Origin: JAOPZW01 sp963803375
GTDB taxonomy: Bacteria; Actinomycetota; Thermoleophilia; Solirubrobacterales; Solirubrobacteraceae
Length of the DNA stretch: 64,000 bases
Reading direction: 5' to 3'
Assembly: GCA_963803375.1 (NCBI GenBank)
Contig: CAWDMB010000011.1
Location: 1-64,000 of the forward strand
Part shown: one piece after another, positions 16,868 through 24,303 of the stretch
Position numbering within the stretch: the stretch's first letter is position 1
How the letters are laid out: each line of letters begins with the position of its first letter
The notes under the pieces: generated by a model
Databases searched by the model: none
What the model saw: only the letters and a program-made list of their open reading frames with translations
Told to the model about the DNA's origin: nothing
Program-made: the position numbers and the translations under genes

Positions 16868-17336
16868 CGCCGTTCTCGTGCTCGTTCTCGCGCTCGCCGA
16901 CGTCGGGCTCGGCGCGACGCTCGGCGGCGACGCCGGTGGCGCTCGAGCGCGTCTGCAGGGGCCGCGCGGCTTGGTTCCCGGCCCCGGTGGCGCTCGAGCG
17001 GGTGCGCAGCGGGGGCGCGGCGCGCGGGGCGGGCGAGCGGGCCTCGACCACGACCGCCTGCGTGGCCGCGCGCGCGGCGGCGGGCGCCGGCGCAGGGGCG
17101 GGCGCAGGCGGCGCGACGGGCGCGGGCGGCGCGGCGGACGCGGGGTGCCTGCGCTTGACGTGGCGGACGACGCGCACCGTACGGTGGACGACCTGGGTGC
17201 GAACGTCGACGGGGGCGGGCTCGCCGCGGTGCGACCGAGTGGGCGCGCGCTCGTCCTGCGGGCTGAGTGCCGCACCGCCCGCGCCACCCGCGACGAGCAG
17301 GGCGACCGCGGCGAGCGCGCTGGTGATGGGGCGCAT
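16860..17336 (-). CDS. Secreted Ala/Pro-rich protein with duplicated SSATG motif
   Basis: 158 residues, no known family. A signal peptide or anchor covers about 4-24 (SALAAVALLVAGGAGGAAL). HRTVRVVRHVKRRHP (51-65) resembles the basic segment of the neighbouring 137-residue protein. A Pro/Ala linker follows, then two copies of a 17-residue unit, RTRSSATG (111-118) and QTRSSATG (128-135), and an acidic tail. The SSAT core fits the pattern recognised by ApbE enzymes. ATG start at 17336, first gene of the minus-strand operon and divergent from the response regulator at 17442. Flavinylation is a hypothesis; a simple structural linker is the alternative. Confidence 0.6.
   Translation of the reverse strand: MRPITSALAAVALLVAGGAGGAALSPQDERAPTRSHRGEPAPVDVRTQVVHRTVRVVRHVKRRHPASAAPPAPVAPPAPAPAPAPAAARAATQAVVVEARSPAPRAAPPLRTRSSATGAGNQAARPLQTRSSATGVAAERRAEPDVGERENEHENGDD
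16933..17000 (-). repeat. Two 17-bp direct repeats inside the SSATG protein gene
   Basis: CCGGTGGCGCTCGAGCG occurs at 16933-16949 and again at 16984-17000, exactly 51 bases (17 codons) apart. Read on the minus strand each copy encodes RSSATG. The in-frame spacing shows a tandem duplication within the coding sequence. Confidence 0.85.
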
Positions 17337-17441
17337 GCGCCGATCGTGGAGGCCGGACCGCCAACATCGGGCAAACCCACCGCAAAGCTTCGGCAAAGAG
17401 CGGGCAGCCGCGGCGGTCGGCGGCTCTACAGTGGCCCTTCC

Positions 17442-18158
17442 ATGAGCCACGGCGCGCGAATCCTGTTCGTCGAGGACGAGCCCGCGATCGCCGAGCCGTT
17501 CGGCGCGGCGCTGGCGCGCGAGGGCTTCGACGTCGTCGGCGCGCGCTCCGTTGCCGAGGCGCGGGCGCGATTCGCCCAGCGCACGCCGGATCTCGTCCTC
17601 CTGGACCTAACACTCCCCGACGGCGACGGCCGCGACCTATGCCGCGAGCTGCGCGGCAGCGCGGTGCCGATCATCATGCTGACCGCGCGCGGGACCGAGC
17701 TCGATCGCGTGACCGGCCTCGAGCTCGGCGCCGACGACTACGTGGTCAAGCCGTTCAGCGGCGCGGAAGTCGTGGCTCGGATTCGCGCTGTGCTGCGGCG
17801 CGCGCCTGCGGCGCCTGGGCCCGGCGGGCCGATCGAGCTGGACGACCTCCTCGTCGATACCGCTTCGCGCCGGGCACGTCTGCGCGGCGAGGAGCTCGAG
17901 CTGTCGCGCAAGGAGTTCGATCTCCTCGCCGAGCTGGCCCGCAACGCCGGAAGCGTCGTCACGCGCGAGGAGCTGATGAGCCGCGTGTGGGACGAGAACT
18001 GGTTCGGATCCACGAAGACGCTCGACGTGCACGTGGGCTGGCTGCGGCGCAAGCTCGGCGACGACCCGGCGGCGCCGCGCTACGTGCACACGGTCCGCGG
18101 CGTGGGCTTTCGCCTCAGCGCCGCCGACGACCTCGCGGTCGCGGAGGTGACGCCGTAA
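17442..18158 (+). CDS. OmpR-family DNA-binding response regulator
   Basis: 238 residues: receiver domain (5-118) with acidic pocket E11/D12, phospho-acceptor Asp55 in VLLDLTLPDGDG and Lys in YVVKPFS; then a winged-helix output domain with LSRKEFDLLAELARN, SRVWDENWFGSTKTLDVH and VRGVGFRL. ATG start at 17442, 105 bases from the divergent redox operon, whose transcription it may control. Its stop is TAA within GTAA, where close neighbours in this genome use a GTGA overlap; the histidine kinase follows at once. Confidence 0.93.
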   Translation: MSHGARILFVEDEPAIAEPFGAALAREGFDVVGARSVAEARARFAQRTPDLVLLDLTLPDGDGRDLCRELRGSAVPIIMLTARGTELDRVTGLELGADDYVVKPFSGAEVVARIRAVLRRAPAAPGPGGPIELDDLLVDTASRRARLRGEELELSRKEFDLLAELARNAGSVVTREELMSRVWDENWFGSTKTLDVHVGWLRRKLGDDPAAPRYVHTVRGVGFRLSAADDLAVAEVTP

Positions 18159-19561
18159 GCCTCCGGGTCCGTCTGCTGCTGGCGCTGGCGTACGCCCTGC
18201 TGCTGGCGATCGTGGCGCTCGAGGTCCCGCTCGCTCTGAGCATTCGCCAGCGCGTGGACGACGAGGTGCGCTCGCAGGCGCGCGCTCAGGCCGACGTGCT
18301 GGCCGCGACCGCCGCGGACCTGCTCGCGCCCGCACGCCGCCACGAGTTGCGACGGCTCGTGACCGACTCGTCCGCGTCGGTGCGCGGGCGGGTGCTCGTC
18401 GTCGACGCCCGCGGGCGCCTCGTGGCCGACAGCGCCGGGACCCGGCTCCTGAGGCGCGCGTACGGCGGGCGGCCGGAGATTGCCGCGGCGCTCCGCGGGC
18501 GGGCCTACCAGCGCACGCGTCACAGCGACACCCTCGGCGAGGACGTGCTCGCGACCGCCGTCCCGATCCGCGGCGGCACGGGGCCGCCGGTCGGGGTGGT
18601 GCGCATCACCCAGAGCGTGGCCGCCGTGCACCGCGCGATCGGGCGGACGATCCTCGGCCTTGTGCTCATCGGAGCCGTCGTGCTCGGCATCGGGCTCATC
18701 GCCGGGCTCGTGATCGCGCGCACCATCGCAAGGCCGCTGCATCGGCTCGGCGCGGCGGCGCGACGCGTCGCCGCGGGCGACCTAGGCGCCCGCGCGGCGG
18801 TCGAGGGCAGCACCGAGCAGCGTGAGCTGGCCCGCACGTTCAACGAGATGACCGACCGCGTCGGCCGCCTCGTGCGCAGTCACCAGGACTTCGTCGCCGA
18901 CGCCTCGCACCAGCTGCGCACGCCGTTGACGGGCCTGCGCCTGCGCCTCGAGGAGGCGCGCATCGACGCCGACGCCCGCGGCGTCGCCGAGCTCGACGCG
19001 GCGATCGCCGAGACCGATCGCCTCTCCCAGATCGTCGACGAGCTGCTCGTGCTCAGCCGGGCGGGCGAGCGCGAGCTGCCCGGCGCGGACGTCGACCTCG
19101 GGATCGCCGCCGAGCGCGCCGCCGAGCGCTGGGCGGCGACGGCTGCCGATCGCGGGCAGGAGGTCGAGGCGCACGTGTCGGGGGCGGGCGCGGCGTGGTG
19201 CGCGCCCGCCGACCTCGACCGGGTTCTCGACGTGCTCGTCGAGAACGCGCTCCGATACTCCCCCGCCGGCAGCACCGTGCGCGTGACCGCCGGAGCCGAC
19301 GGCATCGAGGTCGCCGACGAGGGTCCCGGGCCCGCGCCCGGCGAGGCGGATGCCGTGTTCGAGCGCTTCCACCGCGGGATCGCGGCGCGCAACGGGCCGG
19401 CGGGCACCGGCCTGGGCCTGCCGATCGCCCGCGAGTTGGCCGGCCAGTGGGACGCGACGGTCTCCCTCCGGGCAGGTTCCGACGGCGGCGGGCGTGCCGT
19501 CGTCCGCTTTGCCTCGTCCACGGAGCCGGTCCGCCTGCGTGCCCTGGAGCGCGCGACGTGA
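18155..19561 (+). CDS. Sensor histidine kinase with a non-canonical apparent start (GTA)
   Basis: About 468 residues counted from the expected start. Membrane helices at about 5-29 and 165-188 flank an extracytoplasmic sensor region. HAMP follows (189-240), then HisKA with phospho-acceptor His252 in ADASHQLRTPLTGL, and a HATPase with N box LVENALRYSP, VADEGPGP and TGLGLPIA. The family N-terminus aligns with xSLRVRLLLALAY, but the codon at 18155 is GTA, not GTG, and no in-frame ATG/GTG lies upstream before the reading frame leaves homology. Later candidates are CTG 18173 and GTG 18212, which would cut into the first membrane helix. It pairs with the response regulator just upstream. Confidence 0.85.
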   Translation, partial: VSLRVRLLLALAYALLLAIVALEVPLALSIRQRVDDEVRSQARAQADVLAATAADLLAPARRHELRRLVTDSSASVRGRVLVVDARGRLVADSAGTRLLRRAYGGRPEIAAALRGRAYQRTRHSDTLGEDVLATAVPIRGGTGPPVGVVRITQSVAAVHRAIGRTILGLVLIGAVVLGIGLIAGLVIARTIARPLHRLGAAARRVAAGDLGARAAVEGSTEQRELARTFNEMTDRVGRLVRSHQDFVADASHQLRTPLTGLRLRLEEARIDADARGVAELDAAIAETDRLSQIVDELLVLSRAGERELPGADVDLGIAAERAAERWAATAADRGQEVEAHVSGAGAAWCAPADLDRVLDVLVENALRYSPAGSTVRVTAGADGIEVADEGPGPAPGEADAVFERFHRGIAARNGPAGTGLGLPIARELAGQWDATVSLRAGSDGGGRAVVRFASSTEPVRLRALERAT

Positions 19562-19866
19562 CCGCGCGGACCGTCCTCGCCTGGGTCGTGGCGGCCGTGC
19601 TCGGCCTGGCGCTGGCCGCGGGCATCACGCTGGCCGCCAGCCAGCTCTCCAGCCAGCGCATCGGGCTGTCCGGCGAGCCGCTCTCGGCCGGCGACGAGCT
19701 CGTGCCGCGCGCGCTCGCGAGCCCGGGCCCGCGCGAGCCGGCCCGGGACCACCGCTCGGCAGCACGCACGACGCCACCGCCCCACGCCGCCCCCGGCCGG
19801 CCCGGGCACACCGTGGCTGGGGCGCGGGAATCGGAGCGCGACGAGGCGCCCGACGGCGACGACTGA
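19558..19866 (+). CDS. Small membrane protein following the two-component system
   Basis: 102 residues, no recognised family. One N-terminal membrane helix (about 5-27, VLAWVVAAVLGLALAAGITL) is followed by SQLSSQRIGLSGEPLSAGDEL and a Pro/Arg-rich, probably disordered tail. Start is GTG in a GTGA overlap with the histidine kinase, so it is very likely cotranslated and perhaps an accessory of the sensor. The general layout (anchor, short conserved part, Ala/Pro tail) resembles the two small proteins of the facing redox operon, although no close sequence match is visible. Confidence 0.65.
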   Translation: MTARTVLAWVVAAVLGLALAAGITLAASQLSSQRIGLSGEPLSAGDELVPRALASPGPREPARDHRSAARTTPPPHAAPGRPGHTVAGARESERDEAPDGDD

Positions 19867-19993
19867 CGCGATCGGCGCGACGCTCGAATGGCGGGCGCTC
19901 GTCGTCGATGCAGAGCGCGGTGCGGCCGGTGCGACGCAGGGTGGGCCCTCGAGGCCGAGGGAGCCCAGGCCGCGTTCGCCGCCGGACGTCGGG

Positions 19994-20030
19994 GTCTTGA
20001 CAGGACGTTCTGTATCGATAAAGTCTTGAC
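19994..20030 (+). promoter_or_regulatory. Probable promoter with GTCTTGAC direct repeat upstream of lacI-type gene
   Basis: TTGACA (19997-20002), 16 bases, then TAAAGT (20019-20024) fits a sigma-A-type promoter ending 14 bases before the ATG at 20039. The octamer GTCTTGAC occurs twice, at 19994-20001 and 20023-20030. The second copy overlaps the likely transcription start, so the pair could be a site for autorepression. No Shine-Dalgarno sequence is obvious, so the mRNA may be leaderless or nearly so. Confidence 0.5.
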
Positions 20031-20038
20031 CGATTCAG

Positions 20039-21163
20039 ATGGCATCGCGGGCAGCCGACACGCCTCCCACCCTCAGCGCCGTCGCCGATCGGCTCGGCGT
20101 CTCGCGGACGACGGTCTCGAATGCCTACAACCGTCCCGACCAGCTCAGCCCGGCTCTGCGCGAGCGCGTGCTCGCCGCCGCCCGCGAGCTCGGCTACGGG
20201 GGCCCCGACCCGATGGCGCGCTCGCTGCGGCGCGGCCGGGCGGGCTCGCTGGGCCTCGTCTTCGACCACCGGCTGCGCTACATCTTCAGCGACCCGGCGG
20301 CCGTCCTCTTCCTGTCCGGCGTCGCCGCCGGCTGCGAGGAGCACGGGACGGGGCTGGCGCTGGTCCCGCAGCTCCCCGAGGGTGCCGCGGAGGTCGTGCG
20401 CTCCGCGCTCGTCGACGGCTACGTCATGTTCTGCACGCCCGAGGACGACGAGCGCCTCGAGGCCGTCCGCGCGCGCGGGCTGCCCTACGTCCTCGTCGAC
20501 TACTCCGGCAACGTCCCGGGCCCGCGCGTCAACGTCGACGACCGCGGCGGCGCGCGAGCCGTCGCGCAGCACCTCGTCGACCTGGGCCACGAGCGCCTCG
20601 GCCTCGTCCTGCCGTTCGCGGACTTCGGCGCCGCGCCGGAGCGCGACGCCTCCGAGCAGACCGCCGAGCGGGCCGAGGCGCTCTCGGACCCCGATCGCCC
20701 CACGACGCACGTGCGCTGGCGCTGCTTCATCCGCCACGAGCGGCTGCTCGGGTGGCGCGGGGCCCTCGAGGGCGCCGGCGTCGACTGGTCCGCGGTCCCG
20801 GTGGCGAGCGCGCCCGAGAGCGACGCCGACACCGGCCACCGCGCGGCCGCGCGCCTGCTCGATCGCGCCGTCCGGCCGACGGCGATCGCCTGCCTGTCCG
20901 ACGTGCTCGCCTTCGGCGTCCTGCGCGCCGCGCACGAACGGGGCATCCGCGTCCCGCAGGACCTCAGCGTCGTCGGCTTCGACGACATCCCCGAGGCTGC
21001 GACCGCGGCCCTGACCACCGTCCGCCAGCCGCACGCCGGCAAGGGCGAGCGCGCCGTGCAGCTGCTGACCGAGGGCGGCGAAGACGTCGTCCTGCCCACC
21101 GCGCTCGTCGTCCGCGCGTCGACCGCGCCAGCCCCGAGCCCATCGCGAAGGAGAACGCCATGA
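20039..21163 (+). CDS. LacI-family transcriptional regulator
   Basis: 374 residues. Helix-turn-helix and hinge at the N-terminus: TLSAVADRLGVSRTTVSNAYNR..LSPALRERVLAAARELGY (about 11-53). The remainder is a periplasmic-binding-protein-like sensor domain with GYVMFCTP, LVDYSGN, LVDLGHERLGLV and the C-terminal LSVVGFDDIPEAA. The ligand is unknown; no sugar uptake or catabolic genes lie beside it. ATG start. Its TGA overlaps the ATG of the following 71-residue gene. Autoregulation through the direct repeat upstream is plausible. Confidence 0.9.
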   Translation: MASRAADTPPTLSAVADRLGVSRTTVSNAYNRPDQLSPALRERVLAAARELGYGGPDPMARSLRRGRAGSLGLVFDHRLRYIFSDPAAVLFLSGVAAGCEEHGTGLALVPQLPEGAAEVVRSALVDGYVMFCTPEDDERLEAVRARGLPYVLVDYSGNVPGPRVNVDDRGGARAVAQHLVDLGHERLGLVLPFADFGAAPERDASEQTAERAEALSDPDRPTTHVRWRCFIRHERLLGWRGALEGAGVDWSAVPVASAPESDADTGHRAAARLLDRAVRPTAIACLSDVLAFGVLRAAHERGIRVPQDLSVVGFDDIPEAATAALTTVRQPHAGKGERAVQLLTEGGEDVVLPTALVVRASTAPAPSPSRRRTP

Positions 21164-21375
21164 TCGACCTCGCCGTCGCCTCCCGCATCGCCAACGACCT
21201 CGTGGCCCGCCAGTTCGCCGGCCCGGACCCGCGCACCGCGCGGGGCGCGGCCGCCGCCGCGCCGGCGGCGCCGGCGCCGGCGCGCCGGGCCCCGGTGCGC
21301 CGCGCCGCCGTGCGCACGCTGCGCGCGTTCGCGGACCGCCTCGAGCCCGCGCCGCGGTGCGCCCCCCAGCCGTAG
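21160..21375 (+). CDS. Hypothetical small protein cotranslated with LacI-type regulator
   Basis: 71 residues, not recognised. The N-terminal 22 residues (MIDLAVASRIANDLVARQFA) could form an amphipathic helix; then an Ala/Pro-rich linker and a short basic helix RRAAVRTLRAFADRLEP. A strong Shine-Dalgarno, AAGGAG, lies 6 bases before the ATG, and the ATG overlaps the regulator stop in ATGA. These two features support a real gene rather than a chance frame. hisF begins 17 bases after its end. Confidence 0.6.
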   Translation: MIDLAVASRIANDLVARQFAGPDPRTARGAAAAAPAAPAPARRAPVRRAAVRTLRAFADRLEPAPRCAPQP

Positions 21376-21392
21376 CACTAGATTGACGGGCG

Positions 21393-22154
21393 GTGCACCT
21401 CAAGCGCGTGATCCCGTGCCTCGACGTCGACGCCGGCCGCGTCGTCAAGGGCACGAACTTCGTCGGCCTGCGCGACGCGGGCGATCCGGTCGCGCTCGCC
21501 GAGCGCTACGACGCCGAGGGGGCCGACGAGCTCGTCTTCCTCGACATCACGGCCACCCACGAGCGGCGCGACACGATCGTCGAGCTCGCGCGGCGCACCG
21601 CCGACAACGTCTTCATCCCGTTCACGATCGGCGGCGGCATCCGCTCGGTGTCCGACGCGCAGGCAGTCCTCGACGCGGGCGCGGACAAGATCAGCGTCAA
21701 CTCGGCGGCGGTCGCGCGGCCCGAGCTCGTCGACGAGCTCGCCCGCCGCTTCGGCGCGCAGTGCGTCGTGCTGGCCATCGACGCGAGGGCGCGGCCGCCG
21801 CGCGGCTGGGAGGTCGTCGTCGCCGGCGGGCGGACGCCGACCGGCCGCGACGCGGTGGCGTGGGCCCGCGAGGGCGTCGAGCGCGGGGCCGGGGAGATCC
21901 TCCTCACGAGCATGGACCGAGACGGCACGGAGGACGGCTACGACCTCGCCCTGATCCGCGCGGTCGCCGACGCCGTCGGCGTGCCCGTCATCGCCTCCGG
22001 CGGCGCCGGCACGCTCGACGATCTCGTCGATGCGCTGCGCGGCGGCGCCGACGCGGCGCTGTGCGCCTCGATCTTCCACTTCGGCGCGCACACGGTGCCC
22101 GAGGCCAAGGCGCACCTCGCGGCCGCCGGCGTGCCGGTCCGCGCGCCGGCCTGA
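21393..22154 (+). CDS. hisF: Imidazole glycerol phosphate synthase, cyclase subunit
   Basis: 253-residue TIM barrel. HLKRVIPCLDVDAGRVVKG holds the catalytic Asp11; TIGGGIRSV and ASGGAGTLDDL bind the substrate phosphates; LTSMDRDGTEDGYD carries the second catalytic Asp; KISVNSAAVARPEL is typical. It forms the cyclase with HisH, using ammonia from glutamine. GTG start. It is separated from hisZGDBHA by the redox cluster, a two-component system and a LacI regulator; hisI/hisE, often next to hisF, are not present. Confidence 0.94.
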   Translation: MHLKRVIPCLDVDAGRVVKGTNFVGLRDAGDPVALAERYDAEGADELVFLDITATHERRDTIVELARRTADNVFIPFTIGGGIRSVSDAQAVLDAGADKISVNSAAVARPELVDELARRFGAQCVVLAIDARARPPRGWEVVVAGGRTPTGRDAVAWAREGVERGAGEILLTSMDRDGTEDGYDLALIRAVADAVGVPVIASGGAGTLDDLVDALRGGADAALCASIFHFGAHTVPEAKAHLAAAGVPVRAPA

Positions 22155-22155
22155 A

Positions 22156-23316
22156 ATGCGGATGCGCAGCGCCGCGCGGGCCCTCGCCGCGCTGGGCGCC
22201 GACCCGTGCGGCGCGCGGCTGCTGGCGACGTTCGCCCCCGGTGACGGTGTCCACCTCGTGGGCGGCGCCGTCCGCGACCTCCTGCTCGGCCGGCGCCCGC
22301 GCGAGCTCGACCTCGTCGTCGAGGGCGACGTCGACGCCGCCGCGGAGCGCCTCGGCGGCACCGTCACCCACCACGACCACTTCGGCACCGCGCGCGTCGT
22401 CACCGCCGACGGCTGTGCGTACGACCTCGCCCGCGCCCGGGCCGAGACCTATGACCGCCCGGGCGGGCTGCCCGACGTGCGGCCCGCCGGCCTCGCCGAG
22501 GACCTGCGCCGCCGCGACGCGACCGTCAACGCCATGGCGCTCGGCCTCGACGGCCGGCTCACCGGCGTCGACGGCGCGCTCGAGGACCTCGAGGCGGGCG
22601 TCCTGCGCGTGCTGCACCCGCGCTCGTTCGAGGACGACCCGACGCGCCTGTGGCGCCTCGCCCGCTACGCCGCCCGGCTGGGGTTCACCGTCGAGCCGGA
22701 CACGCGCGCGCTCGCGGCGGCGGCCGACCCGTCCACCGTGAGCGGCGACCGCCTCGGCGCCGAGCTGCGCCTCGCGCTGCGCGAGCCCGACCCGCCCGCG
22801 GCGCTGCAGGCCGCGCGCGAGCTCAACCCGGCGCTGCTGCCACCCGGGCTCGAGCTGCCGCCGCCGGGCCTGGCCGCGGCGCTCGCGCTGCTGCCGGCCG
22901 AGGGCCGCGCCGACCTGCTCACGCTCGCCGCCGCAACCGCCGGCCTCGACGTCCGCACGCTGCGCGGCTGGCTCGACGCCTGGGGCTTCACGGCCGACGA
23001 GCGCAACCGCGTCGCCGCGGCGTCGCGCGCGTCGACCTGGGCGCCGCTGCGCTCCGCGCGCACCCCGGCGCAGGTAGCGCGCGCCGCGCGCGGCGCGCCG
23101 CTCGAGGCGGTGGCGCTCGCCGGCGGCGAGAACGCGCGCCGCTGGCTCGAGGACCTGCGCCATGTTCGCCTCGACATCGACGGCAACGACCTGCTCGCCG
23201 CCGGGATCCGCGAGGGTCCGGAGGTCGGCGCGCGCCTGCAGCGCGCGCTCGACCGCAAGCTCGACGGCGAGGTCGCCGGGCGCGAGGCGGAGCTGGCCGC
23301 CGCGCTCGAAGGCTAG
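22156..23316 (+). CDS. CCA tRNA nucleotidyltransferase/poly(A) polymerase family protein
   Basis: 386 residues. The nucleotidyltransferase head has HLVGGAVRDLLLGRRPRELDLVVEGD (Gly36-Gly37 loop and the acidic metal site near Asp52), FGTARVV, and RRRDATVNAMAL; FEDDPTRLWRLARYAARLGF is the RNA-binding signature of the class II family. It probably adds or repairs the tRNA 3' CCA end, although poly(A) polymerase is possible. No HD domain is visible in the C-terminal part. ATG start directly after hisF. Its TAG stop is part of the CTAG duplicated by the downstream insertion element, so the gene is intact. Confidence 0.85.
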   Translation: MRMRSAARALAALGADPCGARLLATFAPGDGVHLVGGAVRDLLLGRRPRELDLVVEGDVDAAAERLGGTVTHHDHFGTARVVTADGCAYDLARARAETYDRPGGLPDVRPAGLAEDLRRRDATVNAMALGLDGRLTGVDGALEDLEAGVLRVLHPRSFEDDPTRLWRLARYAARLGFTVEPDTRALAAAADPSTVSGDRLGAELRLALREPDPPAALQAARELNPALLPPGLELPPPGLAAALALLPAEGRADLLTLAAATAGLDVRTLRGWLDAWGFTADERNRVAAASRASTWAPLRSARTPAQVARAARGAPLEAVALAGGENARRWLEDLRHVRLDIDGNDLLAAGIREGPEVGARLQRALDRKLDGEVAGREAELAAALEG

Positions 23317-23389
23317 AGGCTTGATGTGGGTTGGGTCGCGGGGCAGGTGGCGGCGTTGACATAAAGAAGAGGGCCTCCAGCCCTGCCAG

Positions 23390-23408
23390 CTCGTGATTGG
23401 AGCACGAG
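23390..23408 (+). promoter_or_regulatory. Hairpin over the transposase ribosome binding site
   Basis: CTCGTG (23390-23395) pairs with CACGAG (23403-23408), with the Shine-Dalgarno GGAG (23399-23402) in the seven-base loop. The stem ends directly at the ATG 23409. Such a structure could limit transposase translation. A TTGACA box at 23356-23361 lies upstream. Confidence 0.5.
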
Positions 23409-24275
23409 ATGACCGCTTGTCTGGAGACCCTCGTTATCGCAGCCTACGTGTTCGCCGCGTCGGTTCGGATCCCTCGCTCGGGCCCTGCGGGCCTGATCAC
23501 CGACGATGAGCTGATCGCGCTCGCCGCCGCGCAAGCAGCGACCGGCGTCTGCTCGGATCGCCAGTTCCTGGGCATGATCGAGCGGCTGCTGCCCGGTTGG
23601 TTTCCGCACCTGCCCGACCAGAGCCAGTACAATCGCCGGCTGCGGCGCCTGGCGCCGTGGATCGCCACCGTGCAGCTGCAGGTCGCGCAGCTGATCGCCG
23701 ACGGCCAGATCCGGCTCGTCGACGGGACGCTGATTCAGTGCGCCAACTACCCCGGCTGCGCCTCCAAGAGCGAGTTCGCCGGGCACGCCAGCTACGGGTA
23801 TTGCCCGTCCAAGAGCCTGTTCGTGTGGGGCATGCGCCTGGTCCTCATCGCCGACTGGAAGGGCACCCCGGTCGGCTATGACCTCGTCGGACCGAAGACC
23901 GGACAGGAACGCGAGTCCGCCTGGGAACTGGCCTGCGGGCACCCCGACAGCCTGCTGTTCGGCGACGGTGGCTTCTGGGGCGCCGAGTACCAGCGCACGA
24001 TGAGCCTGATCGACGTCACGCTGATCACGCCCACCAAGCACAAGCTCGGTCAGCGACCACCGATGGAAATCGCCAAGGCCCGCATCCGCCTGGTCGCCGA
24101 GTCGGTCTTCAGCAACCTCAAGGGCCAGATGCGCCTCGACCAGCACCTCGCCAAGACCCTCACCGGACTGGTCCAACGCATCGCACAACGCCTGCTCGCC
24201 CTCACCCTCGGAATGCTCATCAACATCCTCACCGGCCGCCCGCCACGCGCCCTCGCCGCCTACGACGGACGATGA
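23409..24275 (+). CDS. IS982-like DDE transposase
   Basis: 288 residues from ATG 23409; a TTG at 23397 would add four. GGAG six bases upstream favours the ATG. Motifs of the IS982/IS5 superfamily: first Asp in RLVDGTLIQ, SYGYCPSKSLFVWGMRLVLI (YCPSK is the strong IS982 marker), second Asp in LFGDGGFWG, TPTKHK, and the catalytic Glu in AESVFSNLKGQMR. The frame is intact and reaches the right inverted repeat, with its stop overlapping it. Codon use is a little less GC-biased than in the neighbours. Confidence 0.9.
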   Translation: MTACLETLVIAAYVFAASVRIPRSGPAGLITDDELIALAAAQAATGVCSDRQFLGMIERLLPGWFPHLPDQSQYNRRLRRLAPWIATVQLQVAQLIADGQIRLVDGTLIQCANYPGCASKSEFAGHASYGYCPSKSLFVWGMRLVLIADWKGTPVGYDLVGPKTGQERESAWELACGHPDSLLFGDGGFWGAEYQRTMSLIDVTLITPTKHKLGQRPPMEIAKARIRLVAESVFSNLKGQMRLDQHLAKTLTGLVQRIAQRLLALTLGMLINILTGRPPRALAAYDGR

Positions 24276-24303
24276 ACCCACATCAAGCCTCTAGGCTGGC
24301 GAG

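Larger units (their letters stand above)
23317..24290 (+). mobile_element. IS982-like insertion sequence with 16-bp inverted repeats and CTAG duplication
   Basis: AGGCTTGATGTGGGTT at 23317-23332 is repeated in inverse orientation at 24275-24290. CTAG flanks both ends (23313-23316 and 24291-24294), a likely 4-bp target duplication. One transposase gene fills the 974-bp element. It sits between the tRNA nucleotidyltransferase gene, whose stop codon lies in the left CTAG, and pgeF, whose GTG is 9 bases beyond the right CTAG. Perfect ends and an open transposase frame point to a recent insertion. Confidence 0.92.
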
